Assembly: GCF_008245025.1 (NCBI RefSeq)
Contig: NZ_CP043426.1
Span: forward strand, 682,001 to 746,000
Length of the DNA stretch: 64,000 bases
Direction: 5' to 3'
Origin: Campylobacter lari subsp. concheus
GTDB lineage: Bacteria > Campylobacterota > Campylobacteria > Campylobacterales > Campylobacteraceae
Under the pieces are notes generated by a model, which was not told the origin of the DNA, did not search any database, and was given only the letters and a program-made list of their open reading frames with translations. Shown here in pieces: positions 28,515-36,885 of the stretch (positions within the stretch are counted from its first letter, which is position 1; each line of letters starts with the position of its first letter). A program made the position numbers and the translations under genes.

Positions 28515-30401
28515 ATGCGTTATATTACTACTCCGATATATTATGTAAATGATGTGGCTCATATTGGTCATGCTTACACTACGATTATAGCAGATACTTT
28601 GGCTAGATTTTATCGCTTGCAAGGAAAAAAAACATTCTTTTTAACAGGTACAGATGAACATGGTCAAAAGATAGAGCAAGCTGCTAGTGTTAGAAATTTT
28701 ACCCCTAAAGAGTATGCAGATGAAATCAGTGCTAAATTTAAAAAACTTTGGGATGAGTTTGAAATTTCTTATGATTATTTCATTAGAACTACGGATGAAA
28801 ATCACAAATTAAGCGTACAAAAAGCATTTAAAAAAATGTTTGATAAAGGTGATATTTATAAAGGAACTTATGAAGGCTTTTATTGTGTTTCTTGTGAGAG
28901 TTATTTTACCCAAACTCAGCTTGTAAATGAGTGTCATTGTCCAGATTGTGGTAAAAAAACACAGCTTCTAAAAGAAGAAAGTTATTTTTTCAAGCTTTCT
29001 AAATATCAAGATCAAATTCTTAAATGGTATAAAGAAAAAGAGCCGATTTTACCCAAAAATAAGGCTAATGAGTTGATTCATTTTGTAGAAGGTGGCTTAA
29101 AAGATCTTTCTATTACAAGAACGAGTTTTGAATGGGGTATAAAGCTTCCAAAAGAATTAAATGATGAAAAACATGTGGTGTATGTTTGGCTTGATGCTTT
29201 GATGAATTATGTGAGTGCTTTGGGTTATGGACTTGATGATAAAAATATGGATCTTTGGCCTGCTCATATTCATTTTGTAGGTAAGGATATCTTGCGTTTC
29301 CATGCAGTGTATTGGCCTGCGTTTTTGATGAGTTTAGAACTTCCTTTACCTAAATTTATAGCAGCACATGGTTGGTGGACTAAAGATGGTGAAAAAATGA
29401 GCAAATCTAAAGGCAATGTAGTAGCACCTAAAGAAGTAGCAGATATTTTTGGTTTAGAAGCTTTTAGATATTTTTTACTCAGAGAAGTTCCTTTTGGTAA
29501 TGATGGGGATTTTTCACACAAAGCATTAATCACTAGAATCAATGCAGAATTAAGTAATGAGCTTGGAAATTTATTAAATAGAATTATCGGCATGAGTGCT
29601 AAGTATTCTCAAAATATTATTGATTGTAAAGATGTGAATTTATATTTTAATCAAGAATTAAACGAATGTAAAGAGTATTTAAATAATGCGATCAATGCTT
29701 TAGAAAATATCCAGCCAAATCGCTATTTAGAAGAGCTTTTTAAGGCTTTATCTTTAGCAAATTTAAGTATTAGCAAGTATGAGCCTTGGAATTTAATTAA
29801 AAATGATCAAATGCAAAAAGCCAATGCCTTAGTGGCTTTATGTGCTAATATTTTAACAAAAGTTACTATTTTACTTTCAGCTGCTATGCCAAAAACAGCT
29901 TTAAAAATTGCCAAAGCTTTAAATTTTGAAATTTCAAACGAAAACTATCAAAAACTAATTTTAAATAATCAATTATGCGGTTTAAAATCAAGTGCATGTG
30001 AAGCTTTGTTTCCAAAAGTTGAATTAACCCAAGAAAACAAAAAAGAAGAAAAAGCAGAAGAGAAGTCAAGTTTAGCTCAAATTAAAATTGATGATTTTAA
30101 AAAAATTGAAATAAAAGTAGCACTAGTAAAAGATTGTCAAAATATAGAAGGAAGTGAAAAACTTTTAAAATTTCAACTTGAGCTTGAAAATGGCGAACTA
30201 AGACAAGTGCTTTCAGGTATTGCTAAATTTTACAAAGCTAGTGAATTAATAGGTAAACAAGTTTGTGTGATTACCAATCTAAAAAAAGCTAAAATTTTTG
30301 GTCATGAAAGTCAAGGTATGATTTTAAGTGCAGAAAAAAATGGTAAATTAGTTTTAATTAGTCCACAAAGTTTTATAGAAAATGGAGCCGTAATAGGCTA
30401 A
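28515..30401 (+). CDS. metG: Methionyl-tRNA synthetase
   Basis: Class I synthetase with the HIGH motif HIGHAYTT at the N-terminus. A zinc knuckle (CVSCESYFTQTQLVNECHCPDC) lies near residues 123-145, and KMSKSKGN near 295-302. A C-terminal tRNA-binding EMAP/Trbp111 domain covers ~530-628 (IDDFKKIEIKVA to GMILSA). I start it at the ATG at 28515, six bases after AAAGG, rather than the in-frame TTG at 28509, which would lie inside that ribosome site. The product is 628 residues. Confidence 0.96.
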   Translation: MRYITTPIYYVNDVAHIGHAYTTIIADTLARFYRLQGKKTFFLTGTDEHGQKIEQAASVRNFTPKEYADEISAKFKKLWDEFEISYDYFIRTTDENHKLSVQKAFKKMFDKGDIYKGTYEGFYCVSCESYFTQTQLVNECHCPDCGKKTQLLKEESYFFKLSKYQDQILKWYKEKEPILPKNKANELIHFVEGGLKDLSITRTSFEWGIKLPKELNDEKHVVYVWLDALMNYVSALGYGLDDKNMDLWPAHIHFVGKDILRFHAVYWPAFLMSLELPLPKFIAAHGWWTKDGEKMSKSKGNVVAPKEVADIFGLEAFRYFLLREVPFGNDGDFSHKALITRINAELSNELGNLLNRIIGMSAKYSQNIIDCKDVNLYFNQELNECKEYLNNAINALENIQPNRYLEELFKALSLANLSISKYEPWNLIKNDQMQKANALVALCANILTKVTILLSAAMPKTALKIAKALNFEISNENYQKLILNNQLCGLKSSACEALFPKVELTQENKKEEKAEEKSSLAQIKIDDFKKIEIKVALVKDCQNIEGSEKLLKFQLELENGELRQVLSGIAKFYKASELIGKQVCVITNLKKAKIFGHESQGMILSAEKNGKLVLISPQSFIENGAVIG

Positions 30402-31343
30402 ATGAATATTTCTAATTTTATTGAGCTTGTTAATGCCCAAGTTTTAAACTATGGAGCAACTTCTAGTGTTTATGATTTTAGTATAGATTTAAACAAAGTC
30501 AAACAAGCAAGTGTATTTTTTGCTAAAAATAATGAACAAGCTAGTTTTGCTATAAAACTTGGAGCTTATGTCATAGTAAGCGAGGAGAAATTAAATCTTG
30601 AAGATAAAGATGTGTTTTATCTTCAAGTTGATGATCTTGAAGAAGCTGTTTTTAGGTTTTTTAGATTTTTATGCGAAGAAAAATCCTATGAATTTATATA
30701 TTGCAATCATATAGAATTAAAATTTGCAAAAGCCTTTAATTTTAAAGCCTTAAACTCAAATATTTTATTAGATTTTGATCTTTTAAAAAATTCTAAAGAA
30801 AAAACTTTATTTTGCTCTGATGATGAAAAATTTATTCTAAAATTAAAATCAAATTTTCATACCTTAAAAGCTTGTAAATATGAAATTTTAGGTTCAAAAT
30901 CTTTATTTCAAACGAGCTTACTTTGTAAAAATTTGTATTTTAAAGATTTAAAATTTGCATTTTTTTATGCACATATTTTTGCTAGTTTTATTGAATTTAT
31001 AGAAAGTCAAAAATTGCCCTTTAGTTTTAATGATAAAAAATTAGAACTTTTTAAAGCTTATTTTTTAAACTCAAAAAATGAAATTTGTGCTTTTGGGGGT
31101 AGCTCTAGGGTAATTTTACTCGTGGAAAATGATGAGGATTTTGACTTTATAGCACAAAAACTTCAAGATACCAAGGGTTTTAAAACCGCATTAAAAAATT
31201 CTTTATTTTGTGATTTTTCTTATACAAATTTAAAAGAATTAAAAAATTTTCTTGATTTTAGATATTGCTTGATAAAAGAAAACATAGAAGACTTTTTAGA
31301 ATGTTTTTTTGTCTATGAAAAAAATATTAATTTATTTGATTAA
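30402..31343 (+). CDS. Conserved protein with Mur-ligase-like N-terminus
   Basis: A 313-residue cytosolic protein starting at the base after the metG stop. Residues ~1-80 read like the UDP-binding N-domain of MurE/MurF ligases: a YGATSSVYDFSIDLNKVKQASVFFA stretch, spaced over residues 18-42, then AIKLGAYVIVSEE. The ATP-binding GTNGKT motif of true Mur ligases is absent, and the later ~230 residues are unlike the Mur central domain. The first 80 residues are therefore suggestive only. No signal peptide or membrane helix is seen. The function is unknown. Confidence 0.7.
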   Translation: MNISNFIELVNAQVLNYGATSSVYDFSIDLNKVKQASVFFAKNNEQASFAIKLGAYVIVSEEKLNLEDKDVFYLQVDDLEEAVFRFFRFLCEEKSYEFIYCNHIELKFAKAFNFKALNSNILLDFDLLKNSKEKTLFCSDDEKFILKLKSNFHTLKACKYEILGSKSLFQTSLLCKNLYFKDLKFAFFYAHIFASFIEFIESQKLPFSFNDKKLELFKAYFLNSKNEICAFGGSSRVILLVENDEDFDFIAQKLQDTKGFKTALKNSLFCDFSYTNLKELKNFLDFRYCLIKENIEDFLECFFVYEKNINLFD

Positions 31344-31405
31344 AAAAATATATACTTTAAAAAGCTATATTTTTAATTTTATTTTATTAATTTAAAGGAA
31401 AAAAT

Positions 31406-32149
31406 ATGAAAAAAATTTTATTTTTAAGTTTATTTGCTGCAGCTGCATTGAATGCTGAAATTTTAGTGTATGGTCCAGGCGGTCCAGCTCCTGTTTTAAA
31501 AGAACTTGCTAAACAATTTGAAGCAAAAAACGGAGAAAAAGTTATCGTTAATGCAGGACCAACACCTAAATGGATCAAACAAGCCAAAATGGATGCTGAT
31601 ATTATTTATTCTGGTAATACATCTATGATGGATGGATTTGTTAAAGCTATGTCAAAACAAATCAAAATACAAGATGTTCAGGTTTTAAATGCTAGAGGTT
31701 CAGGCATGATAGTAAGAGCTAATAACCCTAAAAAAATTAAAAAATTTGAAGACCTTTTAAAAGATGGTGTTAATGTTATGGTAGTTGATGGAGCAGGGCA
31801 GGTTGGCTTGTATGAAGATATGGCTTTAAAAACAGGAAAAATCGAAAACCTAGAAAAACTTAGAAAAAATATCAAAGTGTATGCTAAGAATTCAAAAGCA
31901 GCAGTTGATGAGTGGAAAAATAATCCAAATATTGATGCTTTAATTATTTGGACACATTGGATTAAAGCAGTTGGTGAGAAAGAAAATAAATTTATTAAAG
32001 CAGATAAAAATTCAATTATTTATAGAGCTGCTGAAATAGTACCAACACAAAAAGGTTTAAAGAATCCAAAAGTAGCTGAATTTATAGAATTTACACAAAG
32101 CAAGGAAGCGCAAAAAGTATGGGAAAAAGAAGGTTGGTTAGCTAAATAA
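31406..32149 (+). CDS. AcfC-like periplasmic substrate-binding protein
   Basis: The 247-residue protein has a signal peptide (residues 1-17, ending LNA). It folds as a type 2 periplasmic binding protein by its sequence pattern: ILVYGPGGPAPVLKELAK at the mature N-terminus, then ADIIYSGNTSMMDGF and FIEFTQSKEAQKVWEKEGW at the end. The GPGGP start resembles the AcfC group (accessory colonization factor C) more than ModA. No permease or ATPase gene is beside it. The ligand is unknown. A strong terminator follows. Confidence 0.75.
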   Translation: MKKILFLSLFAAAALNAEILVYGPGGPAPVLKELAKQFEAKNGEKVIVNAGPTPKWIKQAKMDADIIYSGNTSMMDGFVKAMSKQIKIQDVQVLNARGSGMIVRANNPKKIKKFEDLLKDGVNVMVVDGAGQVGLYEDMALKTGKIENLEKLRKNIKVYAKNSKAAVDEWKNNPNIDALIIWTHWIKAVGEKENKFIKADKNSIIYRAAEIVPTQKGLKNPKVAEFIEFTQSKEAQKVWEKEGWLAK

Positions 32150-32157
32150 ATTAAGTT

Positions 32158-32187
32158 AAAGCATTTTACTTTATTGTAAAATGCTTT
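32158..32187. terminator. Bidirectional terminator, 12-bp stem
   Basis: A perfect 12-bp stem (AAAGCATTTTAC / GTAAAATGCTTT) with a TTTATT loop lies between the convergent AcfC-like and yceI genes. T-rich tracts follow on both strands. Confidence 0.85.
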
Positions 32188-32192
32188 TTAAA

Positions 32193-32765
32193 TTATTTTT
32201 CGTTAATTTCTGCTTCTATATTTATTTGCACTTCATCACTAAGTGTCAAACTAGAGGTATCTGGAGCAAATTTAAAATCACTTCTTTTAATTTGTCCTTG
32301 TAAAGTAAACCCTGCTTTTTCTTTACCACTATCTGTCTTAATAACTCCACCAATTTCAGTATCTAAAACAATATCTTTACTTACGCCAGCAATATTTAAA
32401 GAGCCATACATCTTACCTTTTTCATTAGAAATTTTTTCATATTTGCTCATAGTAAAAGTGATGTTTGGGTGAGTTTTTGCTTTGAAAAAATCATCTTGTT
32501 GTAAATGAGCATCTCTTGCTTTATTTTCAGTATTTATAGAAGTAACTTTTACATTTGCCTGAAGTTTATTAAATTCAAATTTAGTACTATCAAAATCAAC
32601 CACTGCATCATAGTCTTTAAAATTTCCATTTACATTACTAATTTGCAAATGCTTGATTTTAAAAGCTACATTTGTATGAGCTTTATCTAGAATAAATTCT
32701 TTACTTAAAGCATTGCTTGCTAAAATTGAAGCAGCTAAAAACGAACCAAGTAATATTTTTTTCAT
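32193..32765 (-). CDS. YceI-family periplasmic protein
   Basis: This 190-residue exported protein has a signal peptide (residues 1-21, ending SNALS). It shows the YceI lipocalin-like barrel signatures: FILDKAHTNVAFKIKHLQISNVNGNF at the start, DDFFKAKTHPNITF in the middle and GFTLQGQIKRSDFKF near the end. Members bind isoprenoid lipids such as polyprenyl chains. A role in isoprenoid-quinone handling is possible but unproven. It appears to be a single-gene unit with AAGGAG before the ATG. Confidence 0.92.
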   Translation of the reverse strand: MKKILLGSFLAASILASNALSKEFILDKAHTNVAFKIKHLQISNVNGNFKDYDAVVDFDSTKFEFNKLQANVKVTSINTENKARDAHLQQDDFFKAKTHPNITFTMSKYEKISNEKGKMYGSLNIAGVSKDIVLDTEIGGVIKTDSGKEKAGFTLQGQIKRSDFKFAPDTSSLTLSDEVQINIEAEINEK

Positions 32766-32827
32766 TAATTCTCCTTTTTTAATATGTAAAATCTATTATA
32801 CAAACAAAAATAAAATGAAAGCAAATT

Positions 32828-33493
32828 TTAAATGTATTCTATAAAATCTTTCACATTGGCTTCTTTAAAGCCTTTTAATCTTAATAAACAACTATCACAT
32901 TTGCCACAAGCTTTATCTTCTCTTTCATAGCAAGACCAAGTGCATTCTAAGGCCACCTTTTCTTTTAAGGCTAATTCAACTATTTGTCTTTTGCTTAGAT
33001 GAACTAATGGGGTTTTAATTACAACATTACAAGTTTTTGTTGTGCCTTCATTGATAAACTCACTTGTTTTTTGTATGAAATTTGCACTACAATCAGGATA
33101 ACCACTACTATCTTCTTGTACTACTCCTATGAAAATACTTTCGCATTTTTCTTTTTCAGCTATGGCTCCTGCAATAGATAAAAAAATGCCGTTTCTAAAA
33201 GGAACATAAGTATTTGGAACTTCTTTTTCGTGTAGCTTTTCTTTGGGAATTTCTAAATTTAAATCCGTTAAAGAATTACCACCAATATTTGCTATAAATG
33301 AAACATCTAAAATATATTTTGTTTTTATATTAAGTTTTTCACAAATTTTATTAAAACATTCTCTTTCTTTAAGCATGGTGCGTTGATTGTAATCAAAATG
33401 TAAAGCAATGATTTCATATCCTTCTTTTTTGGCTAAATATACACATAAAGTACTATCCATACCACCACTTATAATACAAAGAGCTTTTTTCAT
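32828..33493 (-). CDS. queC: 7-cyano-7-deazaguanine synthase
   Basis: QueC makes preQ0 from 7-carboxy-7-deazaguanine with ATP and ammonia, on the route to queuosine in tRNA. The PP-loop SGGMDSTL is at residues 9-16. The C-terminal zinc-binding cysteines appear in [19 protein letters not shown] (near residues 184-202). The 221-residue length is normal. It is divergent from ybeY; the other queuosine genes are not here. Confidence 0.96.
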   Translation of the reverse strand: MKKALCIISGGMDSTLCVYLAKKEGYEIIALHFDYNQRTMLKERECFNKICEKLNIKTKYILDVSFIANIGGNSLTDLNLEIPKEKLHEKEVPNTYVPFRNGIFLSIAGAIAEKEKCESIFIGVVQEDSSGYPDCSANFIQKTSEFINEGTTKTCNVVIKTPLVHLSKRQIVELALKEKVALECTWSCYEREDKACGKCDSCLLRLKGFKEANVKDFIEYI

Positions 33494-33511
33494 ATTTTTC
33501 CTTAATTTTGA

Positions 33512-33517
33512 TATAAT
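33512..33517 (+). promoter_or_regulatory. Sigma70 -10 box for ybeY
   Basis: TATAAT in TTTTGATATAATTTG lies 28 bases before the ybeY ATG. The RBS AAAAGGA follows. Confidence 0.6.
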
Positions 33518-33545
33518 TTGAAATTATAAAATCAAAAGGATAATA

Positions 33546-33959
33546 ATGATTTTTTGTGAAGAAGAAATGGATATTTCTTTTCTTGAAAAAATTGCTCAAA
33601 AAATGAGTGATCAAAATATAGAACTTGTTTTAGTAGATGAAAAAACCATGCATGAAATTAATTTTAACCAAAGAGGAGTAGATAAAACTACAGATGTCTT
33701 GTCTTTTCCTTTGGTGCAAAATTGTGAACATTTGCTTGGCAGCATAGTGATAAATTTAGATGAAGTAGATAAAAAAGCTATGGAATATAAACACAGCAAT
33801 GAAGAAGAGATGGCATTGCTTTTTATACATGCTATGCTTCATTTGCAAGGTTATGATCATGAAGTAGATCAAGGGCAAATGAGACAAAAAGAACAAGAAT
33901 GGATTGAGTATTTTAAACTACCAAAAAGTTTAATTATAAGAACACAAGAAGGAGATTGA
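33546..33959 (+). CDS. ybeY: Endoribonuclease YbeY
   Basis: A metal-dependent RNase for 16S rRNA 3'-end maturation and ribosome quality control. The 137-residue protein carries the zinc motif HX3HXGX2DH-like stretch HAMLHLQGYDHEVD near residues 98-111. The typical upstream segment is NFNQRGVDKTTDVLSFPL. It has no N-terminal extension. The next gene starts at the first base after its stop. Confidence 0.95.
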   Translation: MIFCEEEMDISFLEKIAQKMSDQNIELVLVDEKTMHEINFNQRGVDKTTDVLSFPLVQNCEHLLGSIVINLDEVDKKAMEYKHSNEEEMALLFIHAMLHLQGYDHEVDQGQMRQKEQEWIEYFKLPKSLIIRTQEGD

Positions 33960-34928
33960 ATGATTAAAAAAATAATATTAAATTTAGGTTTATGTGTAAG
34001 TTTATATGCATATAATGAAAATACATTTGCATTAAATATTTTAGAAGGAAAGGAATTTGATATTCACTTATATAGTTCCATTAAAAGTAACACTAGTTAC
34101 GGTTTTGTCCAAACAAAACAAAAACAATACAGTTTTTGGGGTAGTGCTAAGAATGGTGAGTATTATATAGATATAGTAGATTTTGGAACTTGCGTTTTAA
34201 AAGATATACATAAAAATAAATTCGATGCTTTATGTAAAATAGATGAAGTAAAAAAAGAATTTAGCTTTTTAGCCAGCAAGACAAATACGATGATTTATCA
34301 GTTATCACTTAAAGAACAAAAACAACTAGATGCTAATAAAACTATAGAATTTGACTTTAGTGAAGATATTTTAAAATTGATAAGTAAAAATGAAAAATTA
34401 AATAAAATTATTGATGATTTTAATGAGAATTTAGATAAAAATTCATTAAAACAAAAAGCAAAAGAAAGCTTTGAAAAATGGAGTAAAGAAAACATTTCCA
34501 ATAATGAGTTTTTTTCTCAAGCTTATATGTTTTATCAAGATGAGCATATTATCTCTTTAGGAAAAAATATTTATGAGTATAAAGGTGGTGCTCATGGTAT
34601 GACTAATTTTTTAAGAAAAACTTATAGTGTTGATGATATGAAACTTATAAATATAAAAAATGAGTTAAAAATAGAAAGTGAAGATTTTCAGAATATGATT
34701 AAGCAAAAGATTTTAAGTTTATACAGTGAAAATGAATTATTTGATATTAAAGAATTTAAAATGAGTGAAATTTTTGAAGTAAGAAAAGATGGATTAAATT
34801 TTATATGGGAGCCTTACGAGATAGCTCCGTATTCAACAGGAGCAGTTGAAGTTTTTATAAGTTTTGATGAATTGAAACCCTTTTGGAAGAAAAATTCAAA
34901 ACTTGCTTATTTGAGTAAAATCAAATAA
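33960..34928 (+). CDS. Exported DUF3298-type protein
   Basis: The product is 322 residues with an N-terminal signal peptide (about residues 1-18, core ILNLGLCVSLYAY). The C-terminal half has the DUF4163/DUF3298 pattern: IISLGKNIYEYKGGAHG, then a threonine/tyrosine-rich strand, and near the end FIWEPYEIAPYSTGAVEVFISFDEL. Proteins with this pair include RsiV-type anti-sigma factors, which bind lysozyme through it, but most are uncharacterised. No sigma factor is adjacent. It is directly behind ybeY and ends 4 bases from the convergent PepSY copy 2. Confidence 0.8.
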   Translation: MIKKIILNLGLCVSLYAYNENTFALNILEGKEFDIHLYSSIKSNTSYGFVQTKQKQYSFWGSAKNGEYYIDIVDFGTCVLKDIHKNKFDALCKIDEVKKEFSFLASKTNTMIYQLSLKEQKQLDANKTIEFDFSEDILKLISKNEKLNKIIDDFNENLDKNSLKQKAKESFEKWSKENISNNEFFSQAYMFYQDEHIISLGKNIYEYKGGAHGMTNFLRKTYSVDDMKLINIKNELKIESEDFQNMIKQKILSLYSENELFDIKEFKMSEIFEVRKDGLNFIWEPYEIAPYSTGAVEVFISFDELKPFWKKNSKLAYLSKIK

Positions 34929-34932
34929 GCAT

Positions 34933-35343
34933 TTAATCATCAAATTTTTGTCTTAAAATCGTTCCATTATTATCTATGTAAAGCTTCATTTGATTGTTTA
35001 GTTTGATTTTATAATAAGAAATTTTTCTTTCTATTTCTATGATTGCTGTATTAGGGTAGATATTTTTGATGGTATTTTGTATTGCTAAAGGTAAAATCGC
35101 ATAATTTAACGAGCTAAAATTTTCAGCCTCTTTAAATTCTCCATTAAGCGAAAACTCAATCTCACTTCCATCGCTTAAATAAATCTCATAAGAATAACCA
35201 TCTTGTTCTACTAGGCCTATTTCTGCATTAAAATAATCTTTGATAAATTGTTTGATATTTACCGGTAAAGAATCAGGTGCTATAACTATACCTGCATTAA
35301 GGGTATTTAGAGTGATCAAAAAAGCAAAAGCTAGTTTTTTCAT
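34933..35343 (-). CDS. Exported PepSY-like protein, copy 2
   Basis: A 136-residue periplasmic protein with a signal peptide (residues 1-17, ending LNA). It is a paralogue of the protein at 22722-23144: the same order of elements (LPVNIKQFIKDYF, YLSDGSEIEFSLNGEFKE, IYPNTAIIEIERKI, IKLNNQMKLYIDNNG) and the identical ending QKFDD. By eye identity is moderate, so the duplication is not recent. Its promoter keeps the same TTCAC-type direct repeat at the same distance from -10. Function unknown. Confidence 0.8.
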   Translation of the reverse strand: MKKLAFAFLITLNTLNAGIVIAPDSLPVNIKQFIKDYFNAEIGLVEQDGYSYEIYLSDGSEIEFSLNGEFKEAENFSSLNYAILPLAIQNTIKNIYPNTAIIEIERKISYYKIKLNNQMKLYIDNNGTILRQKFDD

Positions 35344-35371
35344 TTTTAACCTTATTTTATTTTTTGACGAT

Positions 35372-35403
35372 ATTGTACCTTATTAATGTGAATTTTATGT
35401 GTA
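35372..35403 (-). promoter_or_regulatory. Promoter with TTCAC-type direct repeat, PepSY copy 2
   Basis: On the minus strand TACAC-N6-TTCAC (35403-35388) is followed after exactly 10 bases by -10 TACAAT (35377-35372), 28 bases before the ATG. The geometry is identical to copy 1 at 23177-23208, although the surrounding bases have diverged. Confidence 0.55.
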
Positions 35404-35428
35404 AGCTAGAATTTAAATAGCTTTTTGT

Positions 35429-35434
35429 TATAAT
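35429..35434 (+). promoter_or_regulatory. Extended -10 for the rhomboid gene
   Basis: TGTTATAAT (extended -10) lies 23 bases before the rhomboid ATG. It is divergent from the PepSY copy 2 promoter. Confidence 0.6.
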
Positions 35435-35457
35435 TATTAAAAATACAAAGTAGGGTA

Positions 35458-35988
35458 ATGATAGCTTCTTTTCTAATTGCTTTAAATATTGTGATATTTG
35501 TTTTTGTGAATTATCTTTATTTTGGATCCTTAAATTTAGATGCTATTTTAGGTTTAAATTTATTTTTCTTTCAAGGATTTTACTGGCAAATTCTAAGCTC
35601 AATGTTTATGCATGGAAATTGGCCTCATTTGATTTTAAATATGATAGTACTTTTTCAATTTGGCTCTATGCTGGAAAAATACTTAAAAAGCTTTAAATTC
35701 GCTTTGCTTTATTTAATTGGCGGAATTCTTTGTTCTTTACTTAGTGCTTTTTATGTGTATTTAAGTTTTGATGGTAGTTTTGTAAATGTAGTGGGTGCAA
35801 GTGGTGCTATATGTGTTTTAATGGGATATTATGCATATTTGGATAAAACCGCCACTAAAGGACTTATTGTAGCTATATTATTAATGAGTTTTGTACCTAT
35901 TTTTATGGGTGTAAATATAGCTTGGTATGCACATATTTTTGGCTTTATATGCGGATATCTTTTGGGTAAATTCAAGGTTATAAAATGA
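35458..35988 (+). CDS. Rhomboid-family intramembrane serine protease
   Basis: A 176-residue inner-membrane protein with about six helices. The catalytic serine is S115 in GASGA and the histidine is H159 in WYAHIFGF. The helix-2 motif HGNWPHLILNM (H57, N61) completes the active site. Rhomboids cut membrane proteins near the outer ends of their helices; no substrate can be inferred here. It overlaps the sixA-like gene by four bases. Confidence 0.92.
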   Translation: MIASFLIALNIVIFVFVNYLYFGSLNLDAILGLNLFFFQGFYWQILSSMFMHGNWPHLILNMIVLFQFGSMLEKYLKSFKFALLYLIGGILCSLLSAFYVYLSFDGSFVNVVGASGAICVLMGYYAYLDKTATKGLIVAILLMSFVPIFMGVNIAWYAHIFGFICGYLLGKFKVIK

Positions 35989-36476
35989 AATATATCTATT
36001 TTATCCGTCATGCTAAGGCTCAAAAAGAAAACTACGAACAAGATTTACAACGCGAGCTTAGTTCTAGCGGAAAAGATGATCTAAAAACTATGATTTATAG
36101 GATTAAAGATTTAGAATTTAAAGCCCAAAGCATTATTTCAAGTCCTGCTAGGCGTTGTATAAAAACAGCGCAAAAACTCTGCAAAAGCTTTTCTTTAAAA
36201 GAAAAAGATATTAAGATAGAAAAAAACTTTTATGATAGTAATTTAGAGGATGTATTAAATTTTATAAAAGAATTAAAAGAGAGTAGGGTAGTGCTAATTA
36301 TGCATAATCCTTTATTGCAAGAACTCTGTGAATATTTAGCTCATATAGATTTAGAAAACTTTCCAACTTCTGCTATTTTATGTATGCAATTTGATATAAA
36401 AGAATTTAAAGATATAAAAGAATACAGCGGGGAAGTTGTGTTCTTTGATTATCCTAAAAGTCAAGAAAATAACTAA
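35985..36476 (+). CDS. sixA: SixA-like phosphohistidine phosphatase
   Basis: A histidine phosphatase of 163 residues with the RHG-type catalytic motif IRHAKAQKE at residues 6-14. The second arginine region SSPARRCIKTA is near residue 56 and the second histidine MHNPLLQEL near residue 106. SixA acts on phosphohistidine in other bacteria. The target here is unknown. It shares ATGA with the rhomboid stop; no terminator is obvious after it. Confidence 0.88.
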   Translation: MKYIYFIRHAKAQKENYEQDLQRELSSSGKDDLKTMIYRIKDLEFKAQSIISSPARRCIKTAQKLCKSFSLKEKDIKIEKNFYDSNLEDVLNFIKELKESRVVLIMHNPLLQELCEYLAHIDLENFPTSAILCMQFDIKEFKDIKEYSGEVVFFDYPKSQENN

Positions 36477-36627
36477 TCTACATTTTTAAACTTCAATTTT
36501 ATTTAAGCAAAAATATAAACTAAAATTTAGTTGAAATAAAAAATATACATCTTTAGTCTTTCATAGCTACATAAAATAACTTATAATATTTTTCAAAAAA
36601 TTATACTTATTTTTTTATGGATAAGTT

Positions 36628-36702
36628 ACTTTCACTCAAAAATTAAAATGCTTTAAAATACTATATTATAGGTATTTTAAAATACATTTTACTTGTGAAA
36701 GT
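36628..36702. repeat. Large interrupted inverted repeat
   Basis: Three nested pairs share one centre near 36666: ACTTTCAC / GTGAAAGT (36628-36635, 36695-36702), AAAATG / CATTTT (36645-36650, 36685-36690) and TTTAAAATAC / GTATTTTAAA (36652-36661, 36672-36681). Small bulges separate them. It could be a protein-binding dyad or a structured RNA. It lacks the T-tract of a terminator. Confidence 0.55.
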
Positions 36703-36716
36703 GTAGATAAATATAA

Positions 36717-36744
36717 AAGTTTGAAAATTATAGTTTTCAATACA
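36717..36744. other. Candidate dif (difH-type) chromosome-dimer resolution site
   Basis: Two 11-bp arms, AAGTTTGAAAA and TTTTCAATACA, flank a 6-bp centre TTATAG; the inner 7 bp (TTGAAAA / TTTTCAA) are a perfect dyad. As I recall it, the Helicobacter difH site has the same 11-6-11 plan and the same left arm. xerH lies about 1.1 kb downstream. Confidence 0.6.
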
Positions 36745-36885
36745 AAATATATATAATTTCAATATTTTACTATTTATCATATAATTTTACATATATATTA
36801 AGTTTAAATTAAAATATTTTTATAAGACTAAAAAAAGATAAAATGATGAGTAAAAAAAAGTTTAGCTTGTAAGGAATTTTTGGTT

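Larger units (their letters stand above)
36477..36885. other. 409-bp AT-rich intergenic region without genes
   Basis: This is by far the longest non-coding stretch of the window. I find no credible ORF: the best frame is a nine-codon string from 36844. It holds a large imperfect dyad (36628-36702) and a dif-like site (36717-36744), and its rest is very A/T-rich. There is no tRNA or known small-RNA signature. Confidence 0.7.
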
